Below are positions 21,497 to 33,753 of a DNA stretch of 64,000 bases, in pieces (within the stretch, counting starts at the first letter, position 1; each line of letters begins with the position of its first letter). The DNA is from Heterostelium multicystogenum. Lineage: Eukaryota > Evosea > Eumycetozoa > Acytosteliales > Acytosteliaceae. Both the position numbers and the translations under genes were made by a program. Under the pieces are notes generated by a model, which was not told the DNA's origin, searched no databases, and saw only the letters and a program-made list of their open reading frames with translations. The DNA lies in the NCBI GenBank assembly GCA_003667245.1, contig RCNN01000158.1:1-64000 (forward strand), in the 5' to 3' direction.

Positions 21497-23850
21497 TTAT
21501 TGATGAGGGTTTAAGATATGTTTTAATCGTTGGTTTTGGTGATGAGAGTCGTCGGTATTGAATTTTGTTTGTTGTTGCTCCAAAAGTTCATTTTGATTTA
21601 AAATATGGTGATTTTGATACTTTGATGTTTTGATTGAGTGTTGATAATTCTGAGAAGAGAGTATATGTTTCGGTTGCTGTTGTTGGCTGTTGGTCGATGT
21701 AAAATCATGATTTGATCTCATTGAGTTATAATGTTTGGATAGATTGGGGAGATCAAGAGTAGTGTTAACTGATTGTAACAAATCACTGTGTACTTGATCC
21801 ACCTTGGAGTTGTCAATTCTGGTTGGAACTGATGATTTGGAAAAAGGAGATGGTTTCGGCCTTGATTGATATTGTTGAGAAGATGGTTGTTGAAATTGTG
21901 TGTAAGGTGAGTATTTGAGTTGGCTCTTATAGCTAGAGTTTTGTTGTTGATATTGTGAATGAGGATGAGAAAAGATATGCTGTTGGGGTGATGGTGGTTG
22001 TGGTGGAGAGTCTGGTGATGATACTGGTTGCTGGTGTGGAGATCCTGGTTGTGGGTGGTTTCGAAAAGAAACTAGAGCACTCAAATAACCAGCTATCTCG
22101 TTCAACTTGGAATTTGTAAAATTACGATATTCATGTGTTGATTGCTCCATGTTATCCAATCTTTTAGATATATTATTAACTTCTTCCCAAACACCGAGCA
22201 GATCTTGTTTATGTGTAAACTGTTGGTCTAAGATGTTGTTGTGATGTGACTGTATGGTGCGGCTATTACTGCTCCTGTAAGAGGAGGTAGGTGATATATA
22301 TTGTTGTGATGATGGCGAGCCAACGCCACTTTGATTAAAAGAAGATTTCTGATGATTATCTAAAGGAGAGTAGAAGCTGTTAGACCCCATTTCTCTATGG
22401 GAATTCTTTTGGGCAAGTGAGTTACCTCGGGAACTTTCACCTCTTGTTCGCTTTTTTTGTTCGTCATCATCGTCATCCTCGATATCACGACTACGCTTGC
22501 TATTAACATGTGTCGAAGGATCCTCGTCGTCGGTTGAAGGTTGAAACTCATCTAAATCAGCTGGTTTAGATGTTGTCCAAGGGCTGTTGTAAGATTTTAA
22601 TCTCCAGTAACCGTTGCATCCCAATTTTTGTATACCCGATTTAAAAAACTTTTGAATGGGAAAGTGCATCCTAATTATGAAAAGAAAGTCCTAAAATGTT
22701 AATTGTGGATGATCTTATTTGCTGTGTAATCATATAATAAACAACAACGACAGCTATCTATTTCCGCTAAAACACTGTAAATAGATTGTTATATGGTTCA
22801 CAGTTAGACTTCCTATTTTTCATCATATAATACAAGATCAATTTGTTTTTCCAAAGAACAAAAACAAGTATACCAAAACTCTCTCAGTTAATTGTGCAAC
22901 TGAGAAAGCTTTTATGATATTGATTGTTTCTATTGAGCGTTGTTTTAAACTTTTAGAAAAATAACAAGTGTCTCCAAGAAAATTTTTAAACTGAAGTAAC
23001 CAAAGCGAACCATATACTATAAACATATTCTAACTTGATATTAGTCAAACAACACCGAACATAAGTAATTACTTGTATTTGTTTTTTCCATTTGTGTGAT
23101 CTGTTCCTCTTTGGACACAACACGTCCCAATGGTGCGAAACAAATGGATAAACATCTCTTTTTAAGGAGAAAAACTCTTGTCCTTTGGATTTCTCTTTGA
23201 GTGTAAAAAAGACAACCCATAATATAGTGGCCCTAAAATAATAAAGAAGTGTAAGTATCCAATATATAAACATAGGTTCTTGAATATTTGGTTACCATGA
23301 TGATTTTGAGTTGAGGCAGGTTGGTGAACCTTTAACACAGACATCGCATTGAGGTTTACTGGCATCACACCCAGATCCTCCTACCGAGGGTGATGATTCA
23401 TATACTTCCTTTGGATAAGCCGCCACAGCGGCAGTAGTTGGCTGTAGAGCAGTTGTCGTTGTTGCGGTTTGCTATTGTAGTTGTAGTAGTAGTATGTATT
23501 ACAGGACTTGATAAATGTGAACTGGGTTGGGATGGCGAAGAATATTGGCCTGGCCCTCCATTTTGTTGGGTAGTTGGTGGAGGACTGCTTGAGGGTGGAG
23601 ATTCAGGTGAAGTGATTGGCTGGAAATCTGCAGAAGTAGCAGATGGTGAACGGAAAATAGAAAGATGATTTGGAGTTTGGGAAGATGATTGATAATAGCT
23701 ATCAACAGAGAATGATGGTGTTATTATTGATGGGCTAGATACAGAGCGACTGTTTCCATTGTTTTTATTACTCTTGCTGTTACTGCTGCTACTATTTTTA
23801 TTGTTGTCGCCGCTGCCACTACTATTGTTGTTGGTACTATTTGATTTCAT
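21497..23850 (-). CDS. ASH2-like PHD/winged-helix protein with long low-complexity tail
   Basis: Exon 1 is 23296-23850 (start MKSNSTNNN; an upstream in-frame leader that would code a hydrophobic stretch is taken as UTR), exon 2 23073-23232 and exon 3 21497-22670, with a 402-nt second intron. Spliced, the core reads KPQCDVCVKGSPTCL, SWATILWVVFFTLK, FFSLKRDVYPFVSHHWDVLC, HKWKKQIQDALSHSKVF, LGCNGYWRLKSYNSPW. This follows the ASH2L N-terminal atypical PHD-winged-helix layout (CNVC; then DIIPFI..YWE; then W..NI). There is no SPRY domain; instead about 330 residues rich in Ser/Gln/Pro/His follow, with an acidic stretch and a KKRTR basic patch. Homopolymer shifts occur near 23420 and at a TTTTTT run near 22642. 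A chromatin or DNA-binding role is inferred; the family match is by eye. Confidence 0.6.
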
Positions 23851-26423
23851 TACTTTGAATACTTGGAGTGTTGATATAGATAAAATGACGATAATTAAAG
23901 TATATATTATATATATAAATAAATTTTTAGGCAATGTTAGATATTTATAAGATGCTGTGATTGATAAATTGATGCGAGCTGTGCTGAGATATCCATTGGG
24001 GTACAAGAGAATGTGTGAGCACTATTTCTTTTGAACCTCATTACTTTTATAAAAGAGGATATGGTGTCAGCCAATGGCAGTAAGCAATCAACGCAAACCA
24101 ATGCAATCAAGCTACTCTACTTAATATCCTTTCTGCTCTTTTCTTTTTGTTTTGTTTTTGTTTTCTTTTGTTGCTTGTTCGTTATAACTACTGTATGACA
24201 ACTTATACTTTTTGAATTATATTGTATTCTTACTATCGCTACCTGTATTTCTTTACTTTAGTTATGTTGTTGTTATCTAACACTATCGTTCAAAAACTAT
24301 TTTAATTATTAAAAATAATAATTAATAAAAAATAAATAAATAGTAAAGTTAGTTATTTTTTCTTTGTGCAATCTATATTATTATTATTATTATTACTATT
24401 ACTATTACTATTGTTGTTATTATTTTTGTTATTATTTACTATTGAGTTAATGTTATTTAAAAGTTACAAAAAAAGTTGATTTATAAAAAAACCACCCCCA
24501 ATTCTGATTGTGTTAACTCATGAATTCATATCGACTCCAAATAAATATTTGCATGCTCATCATATTGGATTATTGATATTAATAACGATGTTACAGCGGA
24601 ATGAATAGAGTAAACAATATGATGTGCTTTCGACCAATAAGTTATGCTATAATAGTGCCCACACTTACACATTCAGGTCATTGGTCCTCTGGATTATAAT
24701 ATATAGTTAAAAAACAGATGAACAACGACATTCAAATAATAGAAATAATAATAATAATAAAGTTTAACCAACAGTTATTTACAACAACAATATAAGATAA
24801 AAATACAATACACTGGGTTGAATGATACAATACAAATACAAGAGCAAAAAAAACAAAAAAAAAAAAACAAAAAAAAACAACACCAACTTGTTGTGGTTCT
24901 CAAGTAACTATAGAATTAGTAAAATGTTTAAGTTGAATGACTTGTTATTGTTGTTGTTTAATTAATTAATTATGCTTGTTTGATTTTTTTCAAATGATAC
25001 ATGCATGTGAGGTAAGGAAAAGAAGAAAGGAAAGATTGGAAATGTTATTACTATCATTACTTACTTATTAAAGAAATAATGATGTTAAATTATATTATAT
25101 TATTATTATTAATTAGTATTTTTGCTGTTGTTGCTATTACTACGCTGCTGCTACTGTTTTTTTGTTGTTTGTAGTTATAATTAATTTGAATACTAAATGA
25201 GATTGAATTGATACAAAAAGATATATATTTGCTTGGTATTATTAAAGTGGTATAAAGAATATGCAATAGATAACAATTGAGATATTATTTGAATTTGTAG
25301 TATTATTGTAATGAATGTATTATACAGGAAGTTAACGATTTTGTTGATAGCGTAAGACCGAGCAACTTGTTTTTGTGATTTAAAAAACAATTTTATTTTG
25401 GTCAAAAAATGAAAACAAACATAAGGGAACTACCCATTCATTTTCAAAAATTAATCTTTTTTCTTTTTCTATTTCTATTCTGTTATGTTTGTATATTATG
25501 TATTCTTTACTCTATAATAGTCGATAGTCAATTACTTAATAATTCTATTTGTTAGGGTTGTTGATTTGATTAGTATTTAAAAATGAGTAATCGTAGGGTT
25601 TTGACTAAACAGTTAATTATTTTAAATATGACCAAAATGGAAAAATCTGTGAAGTTTGTTTTTTAAAAATTGTGGTGAGTTGCTTTTAATTAATTAATTA
25701 ATGAACTATTGGTTCTTCCCAACACACGCACCACTACCACCATATCGTGTAAACTATTTGACTTAAAAAAAGACATATATCAATAATAGATGAAAATATA
25801 TAATTATATATATTTATTTAATATATGGGTTTATAGAATCGACTCAAATTCATCCATTCATCAAATTTTATAAATTACCAACTTTTATAAGTATAAATTA
25901 TTTATATGTATTGAAAAATGAAAAAAAAGTATACGATTTAATTATCTTTTATAATTCAAATTCGATCGTAATTATTTTCATCATTTATGTAGTTAGTCAT
26001 TGAATTGATTGATTTGGTATAAGTATCTATAGAATATAACGTTATTCAAACTAAAAAGGAATAATAATAAATATAATCATTGATTTCATTGAAAATAATT
26101 GAAAACCCAACTTCAAAATTTTAATAAAATTTTTAAAAATGACATTTTAAAAATAATCTATTTATTTGAAACTATAGGGGATTGCTTAATGATGGTTTGG
26201 TTTTTTTAAAATGAAATCTAAAGATTGGGTTTGATTTGATGACGGATTAATTTGAGGGTTGGTTGGTGGTTGATTTGATGCATGCTTGGTTGCTTGAAGT
26301 GGTCATCAAAATATTAAATTTGAAATCCAGGCACCAACCAAGTCATTTATTAAAACCTTTTATCTGTTGTTGTTGTATTATATCTATCTGTATTGTAATT
26401 ATTATTTATAAAGGTTGAACAAA
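23851..26423. other. Long intergenic region, divergent promoters
   Basis: 2.6 kb of very AT-rich DNA between the divergent ASH2-like gene and fimbrin. It holds AAT/ATT, poly-A (24846-24880) and TTAATTAA-type repeats. Short ORFs such as 25193-25405 are AT-rich noise. GC rises slightly at 24486-24500 and 25715-25745 but without recognisable motifs. Confidence 0.5.
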
Positions 26424-28345
26424 ATGTCATTCACCCCAGCCGAAATCAACGAATACAAAAAGACCTTCAACCAATTCGATGAGAATGGTGATGGTAATAT
26501 TTCATACATTGAATTGACCAAGGCCCTCAATGCCCTCGGTGAGAAATTCACTGGTGCCGAAGTCAGAGATATGATCAAGGAGTTCGATACCAACAAAAAT
26601 GGAACCATCGAATTCGACGAGTTCCTCAAAGTCATGGAAATTGCCAAAAGAACCACCAATGAAAACTCACCATCATTCGTAAATGGTAAATATCTAATTA
26701 TTTCAGTACTCACCTCTTCCCAAGTCTGCTGCTTCAGATTGAACTAACAGGCAATCCCTCTCGAAAATAGTTGTCAAGAAAGTTGGACAGGTCAATGTTG
26801 TATCTGGTTATTCTGGATCCACCGCTTCTGGTACTACTCACTCATATTCTGACGAAGAAAAGTATGCTTTCATCGACTGGATCAACAACTGTTTGGCCAA
26901 GGATGTAGATTTGAAGGGACGTCTTCCAATCTCCACCGAGGGAGATGCCTTCTTCAGAGCCTGCCACGACGGTCTCTTGTTGTGTAAGTTGATCAATGAC
27001 TCTGTTCCAGAGACCATTGATGAGCGTGTCCTCAACAAGAAGAATCTCAACACTTTCCGTATCAATGAAAACCAAGTGCTCTGTGTCAACTCTGCTAAGG
27101 CTATTGGTTGCACCACTGTCAATATTGGTGCCACTGATTTGATGGAGGGTCGTGCACATTTGATTATGGGTCTCGTCTGGCAAATCATTAAGATTGGTTT
27201 GTTCGCCAAGATCAATTTGACCAACCACCCAGAGCTCTACCGTCTTTTGGAGCCAGGAGAAACCATCGAGGATCTCTTGAAGCTGTCGGTCGAGGAAATC
27301 TTGTTGCGTTGGTTCAACTACCACCTCAGAGAAGCTGGACACCCACGTCGTGTCAAGAACTTCACTGGTGATATCAAGGACTCTGAATGTTACACCATCT
27401 TGTTTGAAGCAAATCGCTCCAAAGAATGCTGGTGTCGACACCAACGCTTTGAATGAATCCAATTTGGAGCGTCGTGCAGGTATGGTTTTGGACAATGCCG
27501 AGAAGATCCAATGCCGTAAGTTCTTGCGTCCAAAGGATATCGTCAATGGTAACCAAAAATTGAATTTGGCTTTCGTTGCCAATCTTTTCAACACTCACCC
27601 AGCCCTCGAGCCAGTTCAAGATGCTCCAGTTGTAATTGAAGAAACACGTGAAGAAAAGACCTTCCGTAACTGGATGAACTCACTTGGTGTCGACCCATTC
27701 GTCAACAACTTGTACGAAGGTCTCTGTGACGGTCTCGTCTTGATTCAATTGTTCGAAAAGATCAAGCCAGGTATTGTCGACCAAAAGCGTGTTAACTACC
27801 CACCATTCAAGGCAATGGGTGCTGAAATGAAGAAGATTGAAAACTGCAACTACGCAGTCGCACTCGGAAAGCAATGCCAATTCTCATTGGTCGGTATTGA
27901 CGGAAAGAACATCTATGACAAGAACAAGTCATTGACTCTCTCAATCCTCTGGCAATTGATGAGAATGCACGTACTCAGCATTTTGAACACACTCTCCAAG
28001 ACTGGTAAGCCAATTGGAGACAATGATATCATCGAATGGACCAACGAAAAGCTCCGTTCCGCTGGTAAGGGATCCATCAGTGGTCTCAAGGATTCCAAAT
28101 TGGCCAATGCCATTCCAATTTTGGACTTGATCGAAGCAGTCCGTCCAGGTTCTGTCGAAGCCTCATTGATCACCACCTCAGGTACCCCAGAGGACAACCT
28201 CTTGAATGCCAAGTTGGCCATTTCAACTGCCAGAAAGATTGGTGCCGTTGTTTTCGCCCTCCCAGAAGACATTGTTGAAGTCAAGCCAAAGATGATGTTG
28301 ACTGTATTCGCAAGTCTCATGGCTGTAGATCACGGTTTACTTTAA
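26424..28345 (+). CDS. fimA: Fimbrin/plastin actin-bundling protein
   Basis: Cross-links actin filaments into bundles, with Ca2+ control from N-terminal EF-hands. Exon 1 is 26424-26685, the intron 26686-26750 (65 nt), exon 2 26751-28345, about 615 codons in all, which is the family size. Two EF-hands are seen, DENGDGNISYIE and DTNKNGTIEFDE. Then HSYSDEEKYAFIDWIN opens the first of four calponin-homology domains, grouped as two actin-binding domains (DGLLLCKLINDSVPETIDER; LLRWFNYHLREAGH; FRNWMNSLGVDPFVNNLYEG; IIEWTNEKLRSAGK). Two indels break the ORF. One lies just after the splice near 26760. The other is one T too many in TTGTTTGAAG near 27400, after which LKQIAPKNAGVDTNAL continues. Codon use is GC-rich for this genome, as in highly expressed genes. 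Confidence 0.96.
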
Positions 28346-28984
28346 ATAAAATAACATATTGTATTTCTTCATTTTATAGTATTATAACAATAATAATAAT
28401 CTCAGTGGTGAGCAAATCAACAGAATTAATATTATATTTATTAATTAAGAGTTTCGTGAGTTGCCAAAACGAATAGTATTAATCATATTTATTTATTCAA
28501 TCATTGATACACATTTAAAAAATCGATTAATAATAATATTATTATAATTCTTAGATTAGCCTGTTTTTGTAATTTCAAAGATTTAATTAGCTCTGGAAAT
28601 AGTGATTATCTGGGTGGGTTTGTAGATCGAAAATCAGGTGACACGAAAATGTTGTTGTGATTTGGTTTTTTTCCCACTTTCTAGTTAAATATTGTTGACC
28701 AAAAAGCAGTGAGTGTTTCACCTAATTGTTTGTTTTTTTAAACAACCAAGAAAAATTCAATCTTTGCAATTTTACGCACAATATATATCAGCCAAGAGGT
28801 CTTTACAATCATTCAACTTGTAAAATTAAATATTTATAAATATAATAAAAAACAGATATGAGACGTATGTTGTTATAACTATTACTACCACACGTTAGTT
28901 AGTTTTTTAGTTATTTCGTTTTTTTAGATAGATAGACTGGAAGTTATTAAGAAGATGTTAACTTTTGTTTTTTCAATATATAAT
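28346..28984. other. Intergenic
   Basis: AT-rich spacer after fimbrin; nothing supported. Confidence 0.5.
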
Positions 28985-29263
28985 TAGCAAGAAACCAAAA
29001 TTATTGTGGAGGATATTCCATTTCAGCTTCTTATGACGATGGATTCAGCAGCAGCAGCAGTGGAAACAGCACTACATCAGCTAGTTTTCAGCTACAATAT
29101 GTATTCCTTACCAACGTGGAGGATACAAGGGTCGTTCCCCAGCTTCTGGTTCTAAGCTCGCCGATTTAGTCAGCGATCGACAACTGCGAAACAAATTATT
29201 CAACCTTAAACGATACAAGAAAATTATCTTCACACAAACCATAGCGATCGCCACTTGAATACT
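28985..29263 (+). other. Possible small gene or fragment, Gly/Ser-rich
   Basis: A locally GC-richer stretch with codon structure: YCGGYSISASYDDGF, SSSSSGNSTTSASF and, after a one-base shift near 29098, PYQRGGYKGRSPASGSKLAD and LVSDRQLRNK, stop at about 29260. A TTAG acceptor-like site precedes it at 28986-28989. No start codon or family could be identified, and a second frame is also open for 50 codons, so this is a weak call. Confidence 0.3.
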
Positions 29264-29513
29264 TTGATAATAAAACCAATGCCAACCACTCTTTATATGT
29301 ATATTTTAAGGTGAATCATCAAACAAACAACATTTAGAAACAAATAATTCATTGGTAATTTTCCTCCTCATTTTCCTCTCCCCATTCCATTCATTCGAGA
29401 ACCTAATCACATTAAAATTGTAAATAATAATCAATCACACAACCTTGTTCCTACATCAACTTTTGATAGCGGTCACCATTGCTTTTCTACATCATGAAAT
29501 TGGTCAACTAAAT

Positions 29514-30970
29514 TTATTTTTCTTGTAAAATTAAAATGGCTCTTGGGGCCAATTCCTCCTCTGATAGTGTTCTATTTAAAATTTCACCAGAGAGTTCTTT
29601 CTTTGGGAAGTTTGTGCATAATACAAAGTTGCTGATTGCTTTCTTTACAGATACAAAATAGTAGAGTTTTTGAATTTTGTCTGTGGCTGCAAATTGACCT
29701 TTGAGTATTTCACCACCAGGCAAACGAATTTGAATTGTACAATCACCAATGGTTCCAATAGTGTCCGGCTGTGTCATTGGTGGGACGACAATTGGAGGTG
29801 GATTTTCAAAACTTTTCTAAATCTTTTTCGTCTTCCTCTTCATTAAGCTTTGATTCTTCACCATCTGACTCCTCATCTTCATCGTCCAATTCAACTTGTT
29901 TGCCTTTTTGTACATCTTGTCCAAAGAGAACGTTGAATTGCTAACTCCAACTCTTCTTCTTCAGAAGTATATTTCTTTGGTTTCTTTACTTCATTTCTCG
30001 ACATGCCAATAATGAATTGTTTGTACTGAATAAATTGTTTGTCAGTAAGTAACGAAGCTATCGATGAATCAACTAGTGTGTACATACAAAATTTATAGGT
30101 GTCGTTTGAATCCATCATTCCTTCGTGGGTTACTTTCTTCATACCAGTATGTGGTTCTATAATGGAGATGTGGGGGTACTTTGTTACGGGATAGAGATTG
30201 CAATATGCAATTCCCTCTGGATTGTTGTGGGCGATCTGCCAAAATATAAAGTGTTCTTTGATGTATCCTTTTAGGCCTTTGTCAGACCAAGTATCACGAT
30301 TCAATACTTGACAATCGAAATTACTGATGTCCTGAATATTTACAAGCAGCATCAAACTTGCTGTCGGCAGCCAACTTCTTGACTTGGTTGAAAGTTCCAA
30401 ATGACAAGATGTCGTAGGGTGGCTCAAATAGCTTTTGCCAATTGTTTGTTGTTTTGGAGTTTGCTTTGGTATTGAGTTGGCTCCTCCGAATTTGCCTTCA
30501 GCAGAGAAGTCACGGAATGCCTCAAAGACATTGGTCGTCGGTGCAGCACTTGATCTCACTCTGCTGGCTGGGTAGTATGGATCATCATAGATTCCACCCT
30601 CAACCAAAGTCTCTATTTTCGATGGAATAGGTGCACGCACATTCTCATCATCGACATAATTAAAGTCTTCCTCTGTAAATTCAGTTTTTCCAGTGTTGAC
30701 AGCGCTGTCTCCCTTTCCAAAATTGTTGGTAGAGGGCAACGATGATTCTTGACCCTCATGTAATAAAATATAATGATTTACACTTGCATCCAGATCCCAA
30801 TTATTTTGCTAAAGTAATCGATGAAATCGAGTTATTATTATTATTGGAACGTTAGTAAGAGTACTATAGAGCTTAGATATGACAGCATACCTCTAAGATT
30901 TGTAAAGCTTCTTCTGGATCAGATGAATCTGTAAGTTGAAAGAACAGCATACCTTTTCGTCATTATCCAT
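29514..30970 (-). CDS. UBXN7-like Cdc48/p97 adaptor (UBA-UAS-UIM-UBX)
   Basis: Bridges ubiquitinated proteins to the AAA ATPase Cdc48/p97. Exon 1 is 30891-30970, an 82-nt intron lies at 30809-30890, and exon 2 is 29514-30808. Domains in order are: UBA (DPEEALQILEQNNWDLDASV, spanning the splice); linker with NVRAPIP and YDDPYY; thioredoxin-like UAS (LFEPPYDILSFGTFNQVKKL, then VNIQDISNFDCQVLNRDTW, GYIKEHFIFWQ); ubiquitin-interacting motif (SEEEELELAIQRSL); acidic linker; UBX (TIQIRLPGGEILKGQF, NFPKKEL). This exact order is that of UBXN7. Frameshifts lie near 30953, 30440, 30345, 29920 and at a TTTT run near 29815; all domains are otherwise well conserved, so I take the gene as functional. Confidence 0.88.
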
Positions 30971-31209
30971 GTCTGCTGATATCTATACTATAAATGTTAT
31001 AAGTATATATGTATGTAGTATGTGTGTAAGTGCTAAATTGTAATTTAATAAAATGTAAAGATGAAAATGGTGTTTTTATTTGATGAGAATAAAGTATATT
31101 AAAATGTAAAAAAATTTGAAGCTCAAAATATAAATGTATATTTGTTTTGGTAGTTGGTTGGTTTAGCATAATTTTTGTGAATTTTGGGTGAAAAATATAT
31201 ATTTTTATA

Positions 31210-31640
31210 TTACTGTGCGACTTTGTGTTGTTTGAGTCTGTCAATCTTGAGACTATCTTGTCTTGGACAATCACATCGAGAATTACAAATAGTTTGATAT
31301 CGTGTGCAATGAGTAAGCCAAAAGTATGAAGTACACATGATTTGTCTTTGGATTTCAAAGACTGATCTATTTGCAGATATATGTTTCTCTGAGAAGGTGC
31401 AATTGATCTCCTGATGGCATATTCAACTACAAATTATTGCCTGTCCGCTTAAATTTGACCATTTCGCCATCCCAGAGAAGACATTTAAATGCTATCTAAA
31501 TCGCTTGATCTGTTAATTTCACCTTAAATTGTCTAGATTTATTGGGGTTTGATTGTATTTGTAATGGTCTTAAGCCTCCACTCGAACATTTCATAAAAAA
31601 AAAAATATTATCAATACTTTCAATATGAAGTTCCAAAATA
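31210..31640 (-). pseudogene. Degenerate coding remnant, unknown protein
   Basis: Minus-strand pieces in shifting frames have normal protein composition: SRQFKVKLTDQ, then after a stop AFKCLLWDGEMVKFKRTG, then VVEYAIRRSIAPSQRN, YLQIDQSLKSKDKSCVLHTF, GLLIAHDIKLFVILDVIVQD. I do not recognise the family. At least one stop and one shift interrupt it, with no start seen, so it is either a decayed gene or a badly read exon of one. Confidence 0.4.
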
Positions 31641-31855
31641 AAATATATGGTTGACCAAAACAGGGTAGTGGAGGTGGATGCAATTGAGAACACTTTTATT
31701 TAAATATTCAATGTGATTAATTTAAACAATTTTATTTAAAATATCTTGTAATTAATAATGATATGATATGATACAACAACATTTTGATGGTATGATTGAT
31801 TGGTTTCATTGGACCATCAATTGGTTGATGGGATTTTGAATGCGTTTGTTGAGTT

Positions 31856-32113
31856 TTACAAAACAGTTGCATTGATTTTGATTCCCAAGATACCTAAAAC
31901 AGTGGCAAGAATGTTCAAATCAACAAGAGATGAAGTAGAGTTGGCTGATTGTCCCATATCGTTGTTGCTAGAGGTCATAATCAAAGAATCATTCTTGAGT
32001 GCATGAGTTGGTTGAACAGAGGATCCGAGCTTGGTAATTGAGGCTAAGATAGCAATGTTGATATTAATTATTCATAATAAATCATATTCTTTCATCTTAC
32101 CAATTAAAGTCAT
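31856..32113 (-). CDS. MTLI-type dictyostelid mini-protein, intact copy
   Basis: A 66-residue spliced gene: exon 1 is only 13 nt (32101-32113, ATGACTTTAATTG), the intron is 57 nt (32044-32100, GTAAGA...CTTAG), exon 2 is 31856-32043. The product begins MTLIASITKLGSSVQ, has a Ser/Asn-rich middle (MTSSNNDMGQSANSTSS) and ends in a hydrophobic stretch LVDLNILATVLGILGI followed by KINATVL. The tiny first exon encoding MTLI and the LNILATVLGIL helix recall small lineage-specific families of social amoebae. No function is known. A decayed paralogue lies head-to-head at 33397-33663. Confidence 0.75.
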
Positions 32114-33396
32114 TTTAAGGTTTGTTTGTTGAATTTAGATAGTTAAGTAGATTTGTTTGTTTATTTATTTGCTTGTTTGCTTAGTATGTTTGTTTTGATG
32201 AATGAAACAGAATAGTTGAGCAGTATTTATAGTTTAGTCCAATGTATGGTCGAAGTTAAGTTCTCATATTAAACCAATCATAACCGATAACTTTTCTGTA
32301 GTTAATCTCGAAGCAATCTGATCACTTTATCTTAGTCAAATCTTAAGTAAGATATCAGATTGATGGGATCATTCAAAACCAAACCAATCAAGGTGATTAC
32401 AATAAATTCAATCCTACCCATGAGATTAGCATTATGGTTAATGGATAAGAATAGGGATACTTCAAAGATTATTTTGGATTCTCAGTTACATTGTTTGCAT
32501 TTATAAATTAATTTCCTGATCTAATATCAATCAAACAAACATAAAGTTGCTCATACACATATTTTATATAATCATTGATCCATTTTAAGATTCTATATCC
32601 TTTATACCTTTATCTTTCCATATTGGAACCCATCCATATATCTTGAACGGTACATTCCTTAACGTCATCGAGATGATCCTCTCTAATCTATCTAATAATA
32701 GATTATACCCAAATTAATAAAATGAAAGATGATATCCTTCTGATGAATGTCTTATTATTATTTAAATCTCAATAAATAGTGATTATTATATATATATATG
32801 TATTAATTATAACCCACTTCCAGATATGTTGGAGAAATGAAATACAAAATCAATCACACACTGATTCACCAAATTGTGATATAAAATAAATTATTAAGTT
32901 GTTTTTGGTCAGTCTGGGGTCTATCAAAAAATGATTGATCTAGTGAATAAATGAATGTAATTAATCAAACTTTATTTCAATTGAATTGATGATAAATATG
33001 ATTGATGGTCCACTTGACATTTCCTTTTTAAGAAATTATAGTTTAATTAAACTGAATCTAAGGTAACATATAGTATTCAAAAAAATGGGATAATTATTGT
33101 AAAATGTTTTGGAGTTAATCATGTCTTGGTATAGATTATTCCACTTCTGTACCATTAATATAATTTGAGGGAATCTCCAAAGTCGGATTGAGTATACAAA
33201 ATTAACTGAATTGATTTGTAGATGATCTTAAATGCTTTGAATCTAGATTTAATTAATCTTGATTATTATGGTTATGTTTATACTGCGAAACAAAATAATA
33301 TAAATATGTCATAAAACCAATCAAGTTTTCATCAAATCAAAATACAATACAATATTAAATATTCAATATCTGAAATCTACTTAACTAATTATTAAA
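32114..33396. other. Intergenic between divergent paralogues
   Basis: 1.28 kb of AT-rich DNA that should hold both promoters of the MTLI pair. No ORF or strong repeat is evident. Confidence 0.5.
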
Positions 33397-33663
33397 ATGA
33401 CTTTAATTGTATGTTTCATGGAATTACTCTTTGTTTTCAATATCTAGTATTCTAAAATATATTATTAATTCTCCAGCATCAATTACAAAGCTTGGATCTG
33501 TTCAATCCTCTCAATCAACCTTCAAGAATGAGTTGTAATGTCCTCAAGTAACAATATTCCATTGGTGAATCTGCTACCTCAACCCAGTCTCTTTGTTAAC
33601 TTGAATATTCTTTGCCACTGTTTTGGGAATTTGGGTATCAAAGTCTGTGCATCTGTATTATAA
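33397..33663 (+). pseudogene. MTLI-type mini-gene, decayed paralogue
   Basis: Same plan as the gene at 31856-32113: ATGACTTTAATT, a GTATGT...CTCCAG intron (33409-33476), then CATCAATTACAAAGCTTGG (SITKLG). After that come SSNNIPLVNL, LNILCHCFGNLGI and ASVL with stop at 33661. The G that completes codon 5 is missing at the splice donor, and an early stop plus further shifts separate the blocks. Substitutions within the hydrophobic helix (TVLGI to HCFGN) suggest real decay and not only base-calling error. Confidence 0.7.
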
Positions 33664-33753
33664 ACGAATCCAACTATTTAAATTGGATCATCCAATTTAA
33701 TAGCTAACATTTAAACAATGTTCACCAATAAAAAATTACTGTATTTTTTCTTA

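Noticed and set aside
23851..24006. In-frame N-terminal extension with a membrane-like helix before MKSNSTNNN
   Set aside because: Driven by AT-rich leader DNA; the protein is otherwise nuclear in character, so the inner ATG was chosen.
26842..27594. 250-codon ORF on the minus strand, opposite fimbrin
   Set aside because: It mirrors the biased codons of the highly expressed fimbrin gene; it has no motif of its own.
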